This document shows, piece after piece, positions 8,558 through 16,801 of a DNA stretch of 42,909 nucleotides (positions are counted from its first letter, which is position 1; every line of letters begins with the position of its first letter). The notes under the pieces are model-generated. The model was not told the DNA's origin and made no database searches. It saw only the letters and a list, made by a program, of their open reading frames with translations. Position numbers and translations under genes: made by a program. The DNA is from a virus. The stretch spans positions 1-42,909 of the IMG/VR virus record IMGVR_UViG_3300042923_000363; one strand, written 5' to 3'.

Positions 8558-8757
8558 AATCCATCACCTACCAACGGATCTGTTAGTGGAAAATTAACCG
8601 CCAGCGGATCGCTTAATGGCGACTCACCGAGATTGTTCTGAGCAGACACCTGATACTGATGCGTTGACCCAGGCTGCACGTTTTCAACGGCGAAAACTGG
8701 ATCCTTCAAACCGGACTTAATCTTAACCCCGTCCTGGTAGATGTTATAAGTGTTCAT
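8554..8757 (-). CDS. Small FN3 half-domain protein (strands C-G)
   Basis: 67 residues, ATG at 8757 with GAGGTGG four bases upstream. The sequence (YNIYQDGVKIKSGL, PGSTHQYQVSAQNNLGESPL, SDPLAV) is the C-terminal two-thirds of a fibronectin type III domain without its first two strands. It lies between the capsid gene and the connector gene. The connector ends in the complementary N-terminal strands, so the two proteins could complete one fold between them on the head or neck. That is inference; the split itself is visible in the translations. Confidence 0.8.
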   Translation of the reverse strand: MNTYNIYQDGVKIKSGLKDPVFAVENVQPGSTHQYQVSAQNNLGESPLSDPLAVNFPLTDPLVGDGF

Positions 8758-8769
8758 AAAACCACCTCA

Positions 8770-10026
8770 TTACGGAGCAGTAGTCGTTGTAAACTTACCT
8801 TCTTGATCCGCAATACCCGTAAACGTAGCAGCAATCATCGCTTCGGTGTCCCAAAGTCGTGTATCGAATCGGTCAATCGCACGGATTTTCGTTTGATCCG
8901 TTTCAAACGCGCCGCCGCCAATGTTCGTTGCCATCAAGCTTAACTGCTCACGGTCAAACAGCTTGACGGTTTCTTTCATGTCCCCAACATACAGTGGGAA
9001 GATAGGTGCAGCCTGAGTGCCACCGTTCGGCATCCAACGGTCAGAAATAACCTTAACTGGACGGCCTAGTAGCATCGGGGCCTCAGAAAGAACCTTGCCC
9101 TCCATGATCGGAGTTTCTGAATTGCAGCAAACCATTTTCTGAAGCAAGTACTGACCAGTAGCCGTCTTTACCTTGTCCAGCACGTTAAATCCAGATTGAT
9201 TCGTAAACCAAGTCGCGGTCGCATGCAGGGCTGGATCAAGCATCGTGTTGAAAATATCTTTGAGCCCGTCAAAAGTGGTAATGGTCTTTTGCTGAGCTGC
9301 CGGCAGTGTAGCAAGCAGCGCCAGGATTTTCTTATTCCGAGTCACAACTTCTTTCTTCGCCAGCCACTGCGTAATGTAAGCCACTACGTTCTCCGGAGAA
9401 TCTTTCAGAAGCGTATTTGTCAGCGAGGAAATACCGGCGTGACGGTGGATGGACCAGCTGATTTTTTGTACGTTCGGATCATCGTTGGCTGGAATCGTTG
9501 CTGTTTCGTCATCAAGGTCAACAAATTCAGTAATATCTTTCCATTTTTCAAGGTTCATAGATCCTGTTTTCAGGGTAACAGGGCGAACATCCACATATTC
9601 TTGCAGCGCATCGTACTGACGAATTAGGCTATAAACCTGAACCTGAATATCAGGAGGAATCGTCAGCCCTAATCCTTCATCGTTACCATCAGGATCTGAA
9701 ATAACTAAGTCCTTATACTGCATTTCCTGACCACGAATTAGCTGTTTCAGATTAGTCACGAATCGGTCATGAACGGTAGGTTCGTTCACCTGAACATGTT
9801 TATTCTGTTCTGCACGCTGCGCACCAGCTGCTTTTGCTTCATCCAGCTGATCCTTAAGTGTGTCACGTTTGGCCTTTGCGGCTTCCATCTTGTCTTTATA
9901 GTCCTTCAACTGTACAACAGTAACAGAATCGTCGATCGCCGACTGCTGTACTTTTGCCTGAGCTTCAGCATATTTCTGGCCAGCTTCAATCCAGGCATCT
10001 TTCAGATCTTCAACGGTCATTGCCAT
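8770..10026 (-). CDS. Major capsid protein, HK97 fold, with N-terminal scaffold (delta) domain
   Basis: I choose ATG 10026 (418 residues; GAGGTG six bases upstream). A GTG at 10035 would overlap the ribosome site. Residues about 1-95 form a charged coiled coil (delta domain), probably removed by the adjacent ClpP-like protease. The rest shows HK97-family features: TIPPDIQVQVYSLIRQYDALQEYVDV, TATWFTNQSGFNVLDKVKTATGQYLL, the G-loop-like GRPVKVISDRWMPNG and a C-terminal segment ending in TFTGIADQEGKF. The order protease-capsid-connector is standard for this head type. Confidence 0.95.
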   Translation of the reverse strand: MAMTVEDLKDAWIEAGQKYAEAQAKVQQSAIDDSVTVVQLKDYKDKMEAAKAKRDTLKDQLDEAKAAGAQRAEQNKHVQVNEPTVHDRFVTNLKQLIRGQEMQYKDLVISDPDGNDEGLGLTIPPDIQVQVYSLIRQYDALQEYVDVRPVTLKTGSMNLEKWKDITEFVDLDDETATIPANDDPNVQKISWSIHRHAGISSLTNTLLKDSPENVVAYITQWLAKKEVVTRNKKILALLATLPAAQQKTITTFDGLKDIFNTMLDPALHATATWFTNQSGFNVLDKVKTATGQYLLQKMVCCNSETPIMEGKVLSEAPMLLGRPVKVISDRWMPNGGTQAAPIFPLYVGDMKETVKLFDREQLSLMATNIGGGAFETDQTKIRAIDRFDTRLWDTEAMIAATFTGIADQEGKFTTTTAP

Positions 10027-10027
10027 T

Positions 10028-10765
10028 TCATTCACCTCGTATAATTTTTAATTTCTGTAACAGTAGCGATGGTTGACTAGGTTCCTGGGGTGTTGGCCCA
10101 GGTCGATTCACTGGATCACCTCCGCCGGCAAGTGCTGCCGGCACGTGTTTGTATTTGGCAAACAACTTTTCAGAGACACAGGCTGCCGCCTGATTGGGTT
10201 CAAGAACCTCATCAGCGAGACCGTAGGAGACAGCTTCGTCTGCGCTCAACCAAGTCTCGGAATCCATCAGAGTGCTCAGTGTTTCAAGATCAAGCTTGTC
10301 TCCTGCTTTACCTAGATAGGATTGCTTCATGCTCTCGTTGATATGGTCTAGATCGTCTGCTGCTTTTCTCAAATCTGCTGCATTACCCCATAAACCTGTT
10401 AGGGGATTATGAATCATTAGCATCGCGTTTTTCGGCATAGAAATAGTGTCACCGCTCATGGCAATGACACTAGCAATACTTGCCGCAAGTCCATCAACAA
10501 AACAATGGACTTGCGCTTTATGCTGTTTAAGCATGTTTCCAATTGCGACGCCTTCAAAAACGGATCCTCCTGGGCTATTGATGTGTAGATTAATGGTTGA
10601 AACATCACCCATAGCATCAAGATTTTTTTTAAACGATGCTGCCGATTGATCAGTGTCATCCCATTCCCAACCTGCTGGGACAATTTCGCCAAACAAAAAA
10701 ACATCAGCCGATTGACCATCGGTCGATGCTTCCATTCGGTAAAACTTAAATTTTTGCTGGGTCAC
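10028..10765 (-). CDS. Prohead maturation protease, ClpP-like (S14)
   Basis: Start GTG 10765 is chosen because AAAGGAGGTG lies upstream and longer starts run deep into the portal gene; 245 residues. LHINSPGGSVFEG, the nucleophile-region DGLAASIASVIAMSG (Ser), MLMIHNPLTG (His) and the later ETWLSADEAVSYGLADEV are those of phage ClpP-like proteases. It overlaps the end of the portal gene and ends two bases from the capsid start. It is expected to cut the capsid delta domain during prohead maturation. The tail after about residue 200 is proline-rich and variable. Confidence 0.93.
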   Translation of the reverse strand: MTQQKFKFYRMEASTDGQSADVFLFGEIVPAGWEWDDTDQSAASFKKNLDAMGDVSTINLHINSPGGSVFEGVAIGNMLKQHKAQVHCFVDGLAASIASVIAMSGDTISMPKNAMLMIHNPLTGLWGNAADLRKAADDLDHINESMKQSYLGKAGDKLDLETLSTLMDSETWLSADEAVSYGLADEVLEPNQAAACVSEKLFAKYKHVPAALAGGGDPVNRPGPTPQEPSQPSLLLQKLKIIRGE

Positions 10766-11996
10766 TTTCTGATCCACCTCCTTTCTTGGCATTGCGTTCA
10801 GCAATCGGTGTATCAATCGGGTAAAGATCGCCGCTGACATACAGCTTGTTTGCATTCGGATCTGGATCCGGCGGAAGACCTTCCCAAATTCGGATCTCAT
10901 TCGGACGGAACAGCATGTTTCGTATGCCAATTTGGTAGAACTCACCGCGCGTAGCCGTATCGGCTCTCAGAAGACCCCGTGTATCAAACTTAAAATGATA
11001 GCCCTTCTGGCGCTGAGATTGCGTCAAGAGCTTCCTGTCGAGTTCCTGCTCATACTGCGTAAGCGTCGGAACTAGGTTTCCAGTAACGTATTCGAGGTTC
11101 ATCTGTTCAAGCGTCGCAAAACTGGATCCGGTATCTCCTAAGAAGTGTTCAGGAAGGTTAAAAACCATCGCTACACGGGATCGCGTCACTTTGTCGACCT
11201 CAATCAAATTTGTATCAACCAGGGTGCGTTCGAATCGCTTGATTTCAGATCCGTTTTCCTCGACAAGCAAACCGCCATTGTCCTTGTAAAAGTTTGCGAC
11301 GGAATCAATGACCGCTTCTTTCTCCGACTTCTGCATATTCCCATCAAAGTGGACGATAATCCCTTCATTCGTACCAAACAACTGACTAAGTGATATTCTC
11401 CGAATCTGCTGGTCATAATCCAGCGATCCACTGAGAACTTTCATGGGGTTGATACTTTTGGTTTGCCCAAATCGTGTGTAACCAAAGTCTAGTATCTCGC
11501 TACAATGCACGTACATCGTCTGCTGAAGCAGTCTATTATCGACTGCAGTCACGGCATAATATAACTCGCCAGAGTCTAGATCAATCAATGGCTCACTACA
11601 TCCTGGACGGATCAAACCGAAATCAACGATCTGGCCATTATAATCACGAAAAATCTGATAGCGACCGTTTCCGGTCAAGTGCCGAAGCACGTCCACGTCT
11701 TTAAAAAAGCTAAACGGAGTGAAATACCGGAATCCGTACTTGATCAGGTTATATCCGCTACAGTCTGCCGGCTCCTGATAATTTTGATCGTAAAGTGTGA
11801 AGGGAAGGCTCGCGATCATGTTTGACATGCGATTAACGGCGCTGAAAATGGATTCGTGCATCTCCGCGGCCGACCGGTAATGCTGATCGCCCAGCAAATT
11901 GACAAAATGTATATTTGAGCCAACGCCGACCCGGATCGCATCGACAAATCGTTTCACACCGGTTTTAAACCGTGCCCATAAACTCGTTATCCTCAC
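10746..11996 (-). CDS. Portal protein, HK97 family
   Basis: 416 residues from GTG 11996, which overlaps the terminase stop as GTGA. The ribosome site AAGGGGGTGAGG abuts this codon, so a slightly later GTG (about codon 14) is an alternative. Recognisable blocks are SIFSAVNRMSNMIASLPFTLY, the wing/clip region, VFNLPEHFLGDTGSSFATLE and NMLFRPNEIRIWEGLPPDPD, all characteristic of HK97/lambda-type portals of Gram-positive phages. Twelve copies form the DNA channel at the capsid vertex. It lies between TerL and the protease and overlaps both. Confidence 0.95.
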   Translation of the reverse strand: MRITSLWARFKTGVKRFVDAIRVGVGSNIHFVNLLGDQHYRSAAEMHESIFSAVNRMSNMIASLPFTLYDQNYQEPADCSGYNLIKYGFRYFTPFSFFKDVDVLRHLTGNGRYQIFRDYNGQIVDFGLIRPGCSEPLIDLDSGELYYAVTAVDNRLLQQTMYVHCSEILDFGYTRFGQTKSINPMKVLSGSLDYDQQIRRISLSQLFGTNEGIIVHFDGNMQKSEKEAVIDSVANFYKDNGGLLVEENGSEIKRFERTLVDTNLIEVDKVTRSRVAMVFNLPEHFLGDTGSSFATLEQMNLEYVTGNLVPTLTQYEQELDRKLLTQSQRQKGYHFKFDTRGLLRADTATRGEFYQIGIRNMLFRPNEIRIWEGLPPDPDPNANKLYVSGDLYPIDTPIAERNAKKGGGSESDPAKI

Positions 11997-13804
11997 CCCC
12001 TTACACGCTTGATCAGATCAGCAACTGATACATAAGTCACCTTTGACGGTCCCTGTGGCTGAACAAGTAGCGGAATCGTCAACGTATGTGCGTTAAGCGC
12101 CGCCGCGAAACCGTCAATCTTCCGGTTTTTATTCTGTTTCGTTGGTAGCCAGTTGTTATTGCGGTCTGTGACCAGCTTGACGTTGTTCAAATACCAGCGA
12201 AACATACGATTATTATTAAAAATAACCTTGCCATCAAGCAAAAATTCTTTGAAACTCTGAAGCGGACCGCCCAGAGTGGTGAAACCCTGACGAACAATCT
12301 CTGTTTCAAATCCGTATTTTTCAAGCGCTCCATTAAGGAAAAGTGCCTTTGCCTTGTCATAGGCGATCTGGCGAATACGATAGAGCTTTGATTGAGCTAC
12401 GAACCAGTCGTATACGTACTCATAATTGACATATTCGCCCGGAATGATCGTCAAATAGCCCTTCGCTTCCCACTCTTTCAGCCGTTCCTGATGCCCGTCG
12501 CGCTCATATCTGGCTAAGGGTATCCACGAGTGCGACAGGATAAAAACCTCTCCCGTTTCAAGTGGGAATTCCAAGCAAGCCGACGTAAAATCCTCTGTTT
12601 CAGAAAGATCATATCCGCCAATGCACTCACGCCCCTTCAGTGTTTCGATATCTAGCGTTTTGTTATTCTTGTTGATTGTCGCGACATCGACAAACGACAT
12701 CTCGTCAACATCTGAGAAGATGTTGAACTGCTTCGTCATCCAGTCAGCGCGCTGCTGAAGGCTTTTCTTGTCCTTTTTCCAGTCGTTGACTAGATTGACA
12801 AAGTCCATCAGGCAGATGTTCGGGTTCGCCTTGATCCATAACTCTGGATGGTCAGCTTCCTCGGGACTATCCAGTTTAGCCAAGAAGTAAAATGTCCGAT
12901 CATCAACCTCGATGCCGTTGACCACGTTCTTCCCAGACTCATAAAAGTCCATCAATGGGCCATCCAGCACGTAACCGGCTGTTGTAATGTAGATGATCAG
13001 CGGCTGTTTACGGGCGCCACGGCTCTTTTTGATGACGTTGATCAGCTTGAAATCCTTAAATTCATGAATTTCATCAAAGATCCCAAGGTGTGTGTTCAAC
13101 CCATCAAGCCGTTTACTGTCGGATGCACGGGCTTCAATGCGAGAAAAGGTTTCATCATAACGGATAACCGACCGCTGCGGCTTAAATTTTTTGAGCAAAT
13201 ACGGTGATTTCTCCACCATTGCCTTGGCTTCATCGAAGAGTTCGTGCGCCTGCTGTTCTGCATTGGCAAGAACATAGACACGAGCACCATTTTCATCATC
13301 AAACCCGACCATGTAGTTCGACACGCCTGAAATCAGCGTCGTCTTCCCGTTTTTACGAGCGACGAACACCAGGCCCTCACGAAAACGCCGGACGCCGGTA
13401 TCTTTATGCACCCAACCGAACAATGAACCAATCACAAAGTGCTGCCAGGGCTGTAAGACCAGCTGATCAAAGTCACCTTTACTCGGTTTACATTTTTTTT
13501 CGATAAATCGGATCGCTCGGTGCGCCTTTTCCTCGTCAAAAACCCACGGAAACGCATCTGTTCCCTGCCGTTCCAAGTCTCGAAGATGTCGTTTTGCCGC
13601 TGCAATGTTCTCTTTAGATGCCGGAATTGATCCATCTACGAGCCGCTCCGCATACCAGGTCGTGAGTAGTTCGGGGTATGGTTCTTTCAGAAACGCCCCC
13701 CAGGACGCCTGTTCTTCCCGGTAATTAGCCCACCACTGAGTCAATTCCGTGTAATTCATGTCAAGAAGTGGCTTAGAAGTCATCGTCATCATTACCTTTG
13801 TCAT
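11993..13804 (-). CDS. terL: Terminase large subunit (Terminase_1/HK97 type)
   Basis: 603 residues. The ATPase has a variant Walker A VFVARKNGKTT (residues about 148-157) and Walker B HLGIFDEIHE (about 240). The nuclease half shows GGYDLSETEDFTSACLEF (first acidic cluster), IAYDKAKALFLNGALEKYG and a late RKIDGFAAALNAH. It packages DNA into proheads and cuts genome ends. It overlaps TerS by 32 bases. Several ATGs lie at 13804, 13792, 13789 and 13783, and AAAGG precedes the later ones, so the true start may be a few codons downstream. The P27-type small subunit, HNH neighbour and HK97-type head suggest cohesive-end packaging. Confidence 0.95.
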   Translation of the reverse strand: MTKVMMTMTSKPLLDMNYTELTQWWANYREEQASWGAFLKEPYPELLTTWYAERLVDGSIPASKENIAAAKRHLRDLERQGTDAFPWVFDEEKAHRAIRFIEKKCKPSKGDFDQLVLQPWQHFVIGSLFGWVHKDTGVRRFREGLVFVARKNGKTTLISGVSNYMVGFDDENGARVYVLANAEQQAHELFDEAKAMVEKSPYLLKKFKPQRSVIRYDETFSRIEARASDSKRLDGLNTHLGIFDEIHEFKDFKLINVIKKSRGARKQPLIIYITTAGYVLDGPLMDFYESGKNVVNGIEVDDRTFYFLAKLDSPEEADHPELWIKANPNICLMDFVNLVNDWKKDKKSLQQRADWMTKQFNIFSDVDEMSFVDVATINKNNKTLDIETLKGRECIGGYDLSETEDFTSACLEFPLETGEVFILSHSWIPLARYERDGHQERLKEWEAKGYLTIIPGEYVNYEYVYDWFVAQSKLYRIRQIAYDKAKALFLNGALEKYGFETEIVRQGFTTLGGPLQSFKEFLLDGKVIFNNNRMFRWYLNNVKLVTDRNNNWLPTKQNKNRKIDGFAAALNAHTLTIPLLVQPQGPSKVTYVSVADLIKRVRG

Positions 13805-14249
13805 CGCCGTTTAACTTTATGGCGAGCCGTGCCCGAGCGGATGGAGATAAACCGAGATCAGAACCAAACGTCCGCATCTGTGCTGCGGCGTCCTTCTTTC
13901 GCATGATCATCGGATTAGGTTTCATACCCTGCGGTGTTTCAACCCACAAGCCAGTATCCTTGATTTCTTTCGTATACTGGACGTACTGAGCGTAAGCATC
14001 ACAAAACGCCGCCAGATGGTCAATATCGGCTTCGTTTATCAATTCGACTTCAAGCAGAAGCTGAGCCAGCCGCTTAAACTCTTTCTTACCAGCGGTAGGC
14101 AGCCAGGACGGCGGTTTAATATTATCTGGCCGTGCCTGCATCTGCAGCTTCTTCTCGTTCTCGACGCGCTTATTAAGTTGTTCTTTGGTTCTACGGTTCG
14201 GATTTCCCTGAACGAGCTGCAATCTTGCTGATTTTGCCGGTGTTGGCAT
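13773..14249 (-). CDS. terS: Terminase small subunit, P27 family
   Basis: 158 residues from ATG 14249; GGAGGTG stands seven bases upstream, while the GTG at 14258 overlaps it. The motif set LVQGNPNRRTKEQLNKR, PSWLPTAGKKEFKRLAQLL, ADIDHLAAFCDAYAQY and LGLSPSARARLAIK identifies the P27/Terminase_4 family. It binds the packaging start site and loads TerL. The C-terminus is strongly acidic (GDDKGNDDDDF). The about 290-bp noncoding stretch upstream contains a candidate cos/pac site. Confidence 0.93.
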   Translation of the reverse strand: MPTPAKSARLQLVQGNPNRRTKEQLNKRVENEKKLQMQARPDNIKPPSWLPTAGKKEFKRLAQLLLEVELINEADIDHLAAFCDAYAQYVQYTKEIKDTGLWVETPQGMKPNPMIMRKKDAAAQMRTFGSDLGLSPSARARLAIKLNGDDKGNDDDDF

Positions 14250-14354
14250 GCCTACCACCTCCTCAATTAAAAAATTTGACCGGTTCAGAAATGTTGATCA
14301 GCGAATTTATTGTGAAGGCAGGTCCGCACCGTTAAAAATTAGGGACGCCTATCA

Positions 14355-14385
14355 CATTTGGAGACCCCGGGGGGATATCCAATAA
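14355..14385. other. Candidate cos site in the TerS leader
   Basis: Between HNH and TerS the otherwise AT-rich, gene-free sequence contains GGAGACCCCGGGGGGATATC (14360-14379). Comparable GC blocks between an HNH gene and P27-type terS are common in cos-type phages of Gram-positive hosts. Placement and composition suggest the packaging site; the actual nick positions cannot be read from sequence. Confidence 0.4.
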
Positions 14386-14480
14386 TTTTTTTTTAATTAA
14401 AAACGAACCGCTCGCCAGTCAGGATCAGTACCTAACGTGTGAACGATTCGTGGTTGTTACAACTATGTGAACTAAAAACG

Positions 14481-14531
14481 ATTAAACAAATAAAGATATT
14501 AATTGTAAATAAATAACAATTAATATCTTTA
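14481..14531 (-). terminator. Perfect 16-bp inverted repeat downstream of HNH, possible terminator
   Basis: TAAAGATATTAATTGT (14491-14506) and its exact complement ACAATTAATATCTTTA (14516-14531) flank a 9-base loop. On the minus strand the hairpin begins 13 bases after the HNH stop and is followed by TTTGTTTAAT. The stem is AT-only apart from two pairs, so termination strength is uncertain. It could equally be a protein-binding palindrome near the packaging site. Confidence 0.5.
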
Positions 14532-14544
14532 ATGCATTAATCTA

Positions 14545-14868
14545 TTAACTTGTTTCGTTGTTTGAATAAAACTTATAAACATCTTTCTTTGGTTTGATCA
14601 TAGGTTTTCCACCTGAACGCTCAGGATGATCACGGTTGTGGCATGCGTCACATGATGACTCAAGATTATCCAGGTCAAAGAACTTGGCAAGATTAATCCG
14701 TGCCTCTTCTTTATGGTGTACCAATGTTGCAGGTGTGATCAGTCCACGTCGCTTACACTCCTGACACAGATAGTCATCACGGATCAGTACAACACGTCTG
14801 CACTTCTGCCATCGCGTCGTGTGGTAGAGTGCGTCGATCGCATCACGTTGTCTAGGCATCATGATCAC
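14545..14868 (-). CDS. HNH endonuclease, terminase-associated
   Basis: 107 residues from GTG 14868 (ATG 14862/14859 equally possible; no clear ribosome site). The core motif reads LCQECKRRGLITPATLVHHK, then NLESSCDACHNRDHPERSGG: two Cys-X2-Cys zinc knuckles and the HH/N catalytic set. Small HNH nucleases immediately upstream of TerS/TerL are needed for efficient cos cleavage in HK97-like phages (known for HK97 gp74). I infer the same role here, given the candidate cos site just downstream. Confidence 0.9.
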   Translation of the reverse strand: MIMMPRQRDAIDALYHTTRWQKCRRVVLIRDDYLCQECKRRGLITPATLVHHKEEARINLAKFFDLDNLESSCDACHNRDHPERSGGKPMIKPKKDVYKFYSNNETS

Positions 14869-14965
14869 GTCTTAGGGTCCGATAGCAACGATACGTGTTG
14901 ATCAGTGATTGAATCACAGAAGCACGCTTACGATTCGATTGATAGATCTTCCAGTATCGTATCAT
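14852..14965 (-). CDS. Small basic hypothetical protein (37 aa)
   Basis: An open frame from ATG 14965, overlapping the upstream stop as TAATG, to TAG 14852-14854. The product begins MIRYWKIYQSNRKRASV and is strongly basic (ten Arg/Lys) with no acidic residue before the last few positions. AAGGGAG is about 11 bases upstream. It overlaps the HNH start by 17 bases, which is usual for coupled phage genes. The function is unknown. The support is coupling and composition only. Confidence 0.45.
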   Translation of the reverse strand: MIRYWKIYQSNRKRASVIQSLINTYRCYRTLRRDHDA

Positions 14966-15189
14966 TATCCCAATCGCTCCCTTTTGATCGTCCTTATTTC
15001 TGATACACCATCGTCATGATCCTTAACATACTCAAGACTAACGACATGTTTACCTAATCCAGTTTCATCACGTGTCCGCCAGTCATAACCAATATGGATC
15101 AATGCGTTAGGTAATTGTTTGCCTTTGTAATAAACAACAGGAACAGAATCAAGATCATCAACACGTATCTCAAGCAATGGCTTAGCCAT
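14965..15189 (-). CDS. Conserved hypothetical phage protein (74 aa)
   Basis: ATG at 15189 with GAAGGTGATG upstream, overlapping the end of the zinc-ribbon gene. The 74 residues (LLEIRVDDLDSVPVVYYKG, HIGYDWRTRDETGLGKHVVS) look like a small beta-rich domain. I recognise it only as a type often seen between the late regulator and terminase genes of Lactobacillales phages. No membrane segment or catalytic motif is visible, and I assign no function. Confidence 0.75.
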   Translation of the reverse strand: MAKPLLEIRVDDLDSVPVVYYKGKQLPNALIHIGYDWRTRDETGLGKHVVSLEYVKDHDDGVSEIRTIKRERLG

Positions 15190-15562
15190 GGCTCATCACC
15201 TTCAATGAGTCAGCAATCTCTTGTGAAGTAATGCCCGTGTGAATGCCGCCTTGCTTTGCTACGTCAGCCATCGTGCTTTGCAGATCCTTGAAACTCACTA
15301 CCGTTTTTCTTATCTCACGCTGCACTGCCTTCAATCCCTTGAGTGCATCGCTACAATCGATATTAACTTTGACAGTTAGCTCGCTAATTGGTTTGCTCTT
15401 TTCAGTAACTGGTGTCTTCGGTGGGTTGATAGGACTTATTGGACCTCCACATTCTTCACATGTTGCTCCGTCAAAGAATCTAGCTTTCTGCCTTGAGATA
15501 TGGATTACATGACCACACCGCATACATTTCCAATTAAGCTTAGGTCTGCTCTGATCTGCCAT
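15182..15562 (-). CDS. Zinc-ribbon hypothetical protein (126 aa)
   Basis: The start at ATG 15562 follows GGAGG at a suitable distance. An open frame extends further upstream to 15664, but through a terminator hairpin, so that extension is rejected. Residues about 12-45 carry CMRCGH and CEECGG, a four-Cys zinc ribbon, followed by a proline-rich linker and a helical C-terminus (DCSDALKGLKAVQREIRKTV). It lies directly after the terminator of the late-regulator gene and is the first gene of the following block, so it may open the late transcript. Function unknown. Confidence 0.75.
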   Translation of the reverse strand: MADQSRPKLNWKCMRCGHVIHISRQKARFFDGATCEECGGPISPINPPKTPVTEKSKPISELTVKVNIDCSDALKGLKAVQREIRKTVVSFKDLQSTMADVAKQGGIHTGITSQEIADSLKVMSHG

Positions 15563-15580
15563 CTCTGCACAACCTCCAAT

Positions 15581-15614
15581 AAAGTAAAAGAGAACCGGAC
15601 GCATCCAGTTCTCT
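15581..15614 (-). terminator. Rho-independent terminator after the late-regulator gene
   Basis: Minus-strand RNA forms an 11-bp stem AGAGAACUGGA / UCCGGUUCUCU (one G-U) with a UGCG loop, then UUUACUUU. It lies 12 bases after the stop of the sigma-like gene (15627). It separates early from late transcription, so the late promoter or antitermination point should be close by. Confidence 0.85.
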
Positions 15615-15626
15615 AAAAATACCCTC

Positions 15627-16133
15627 TCACTTATAGTTGGCAGATGGACGTAAAGTGGACGCATTTTTGAATTTTTCTTTTGCCGATTTAATACAATCTT
15701 GGACTCGTCGTCTTGATAGATTTAACTCAGCCGCAATCTGCCTTTGACTCAACCCATAACCTTCAGCCAGGATAAACACTTGCCGTTCTCGTATACTTAA
15801 CTGCATCAATGCATCAACAATCCGCTGCTTGTCCTCGTCACTTACTGGCTTAGACTCTGGTAATATTTCCAAGCACGGATACAAATCCATATCCGGCTCA
15901 AACGTTGTCATCTGATAAGACGATAGAGACCCGAAATCTTTTTTATTACCTGGCTCCTTACCTGTCCGCATCCAAGTTAGGCTATACGATAGATTCGAGA
16001 TTAGCCGATTCACAGCTTCACGTTCAACCTTATCTTCTTCATCCACCTTACCATGATAGTCTCGTAGTTCACGTATCGTCGTGCTGTATTCGTCTATAAG
16101 TTTGCCAACCCATGGCATCCTGCTAATGGTCAT
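15627..16133 (-). CDS. Late-gene regulator with sigma-70 region-4-like HTH
   Basis: 168 residues, ATG at 16133. The N-terminal half is helical and charged (GKLIDEYSTTIRELRDYHGK). The C-terminal part, about 105-155, reads ALMQLSIRERQVFILAEGYG, LSQRQIAAELNLSRRRVQDC, a sigma region 4 helix-turn-helix. Proteins of this type (ArpU/RinA-like or sigma-like) stand at the end of the early region, right before the terminase block, and switch on packaging, head, tail and lysis genes. Assignment as late activator rests on that position and the HTH. It overlaps the preceding gene by four bases. Confidence 0.82.
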   Translation of the reverse strand: MTISRMPWVGKLIDEYSTTIRELRDYHGKVDEEDKVEREAVNRLISNLSYSLTWMRTGKEPGNKKDFGSLSSYQMTTFEPDMDLYPCLEILPESKPVSDEDKQRIVDALMQLSIRERQVFILAEGYGLSQRQIAAELNLSRRRVQDCIKSAKEKFKNASTLRPSANYK

Positions 16134-16366
16134 CCTGCTGCCTCCTTCTTGCTTTGCATCTCGCTGTATATGTCTTGTACCCAGTCAACAAGCATCACCA
16201 TCTGATTGATTACGAGTTTGTTATTGCCATATTGCTCACAAATATCTGTCGATGACTGCACGATCCATTTCCAAAACGGATCGCTATCCATGCCATACTT
16301 TACAGCTTGCTTATTTACTTCAAGTACCCAAGCAGCAACCTCAGCAAAAAACTTTTGGTAATCCAT
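16130..16366 (-). CDS. Hypothetical phage protein (78 aa)
   Basis: I take ATG 16366, preceded by AGAGGTG at seven bases; the longer frame to 16426 overlaps RusA. The product starts MDYQKFFAEVAAWVLEVNKQ and is helical and rich in Trp and aromatic residues, without motifs I recognise. It sits between RusA and the late regulator with four-base overlaps, so it belongs to the same early transcript. Confidence 0.7.
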   Translation of the reverse strand: MDYQKFFAEVAAWVLEVNKQAVKYGMDSDPFWKWIVQSSTDICEQYGNNKLVINQMVMLVDWVQDIYSEMQSKKEAAG

Positions 16367-16370
16367 AGGC

Positions 16371-16766
16371 TTACACCTCTTCGATTTTGATGTAAATGCC
16401 TGGCATGTCTGCCCAATACTTTTCAATCACTTCGCTTGCTACTAACGCGTCATCTGTCCAATAGCCTAGCGATGTCATGCAATCCTTAAGCAATTTCACC
16501 AGGTTATCGGTATCGGGTTTCGTTGTCTTATAGGTTCCGTCTTGATGATCGCCTGTCTTTTCAAAGCACCACCAGCTCGTCAGCCGAATTGCCTTTGTAT
16601 ATTTTTTCTCCGGAACATGTTGTCCAAGATAGGCTTTTAACTTCGACCGAGCGGCGTGCAAGTCATCTGGTTCATAAAATACTGGCTTACCCTTTACAAC
16701 ATGAACTTGTTTATGCTGGTGTGTTGTAGTCGGCGGATGCATTGGCATAAAAAATTCAGTTACCAT
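16371..16766 (-). CDS. rusA: RusA-family Holliday junction resolvase
   Basis: 131 residues, ATG 16766, with AAAAGGA about ten bases upstream. The signature KTTKPDTDNLVKLLKDCMTS, then LGYWTDDALVASEVIEKYW, contains the conserved Asp residues of RusA. These dimeric nucleases cut branched DNA, resolving recombination or replication joints before packaging. It is the first gene after the gene-free repeat region and the primase-helicase. Confidence 0.92.
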   Translation of the reverse strand: MVTEFFMPMHPPTTTHQHKQVHVVKGKPVFYEPDDLHAARSKLKAYLGQHVPEKKYTKAIRLTSWWCFEKTGDHQDGTYKTTKPDTDNLVKLLKDCMTSLGYWTDDALVASEVIEKYWADMPGIYIKIEEV

Positions 16767-16801
16767 ATTTTGTCAATCCTTTTATTTTTAGTTTCGCCTT
16801 A

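Noticed and set aside
10028-10945. 305-residue version of the protease gene
   Set aside because: The upstream 60 codons lie over the portal gene and lack protease similarity; GTG 10765 has a strong ribosome site.
15563-15664. N-terminal extension of the zinc-ribbon gene
   Set aside because: It runs through the terminator hairpin 15581-15614 and the end of the late-regulator gene; ATG 15562 has GGAGG.
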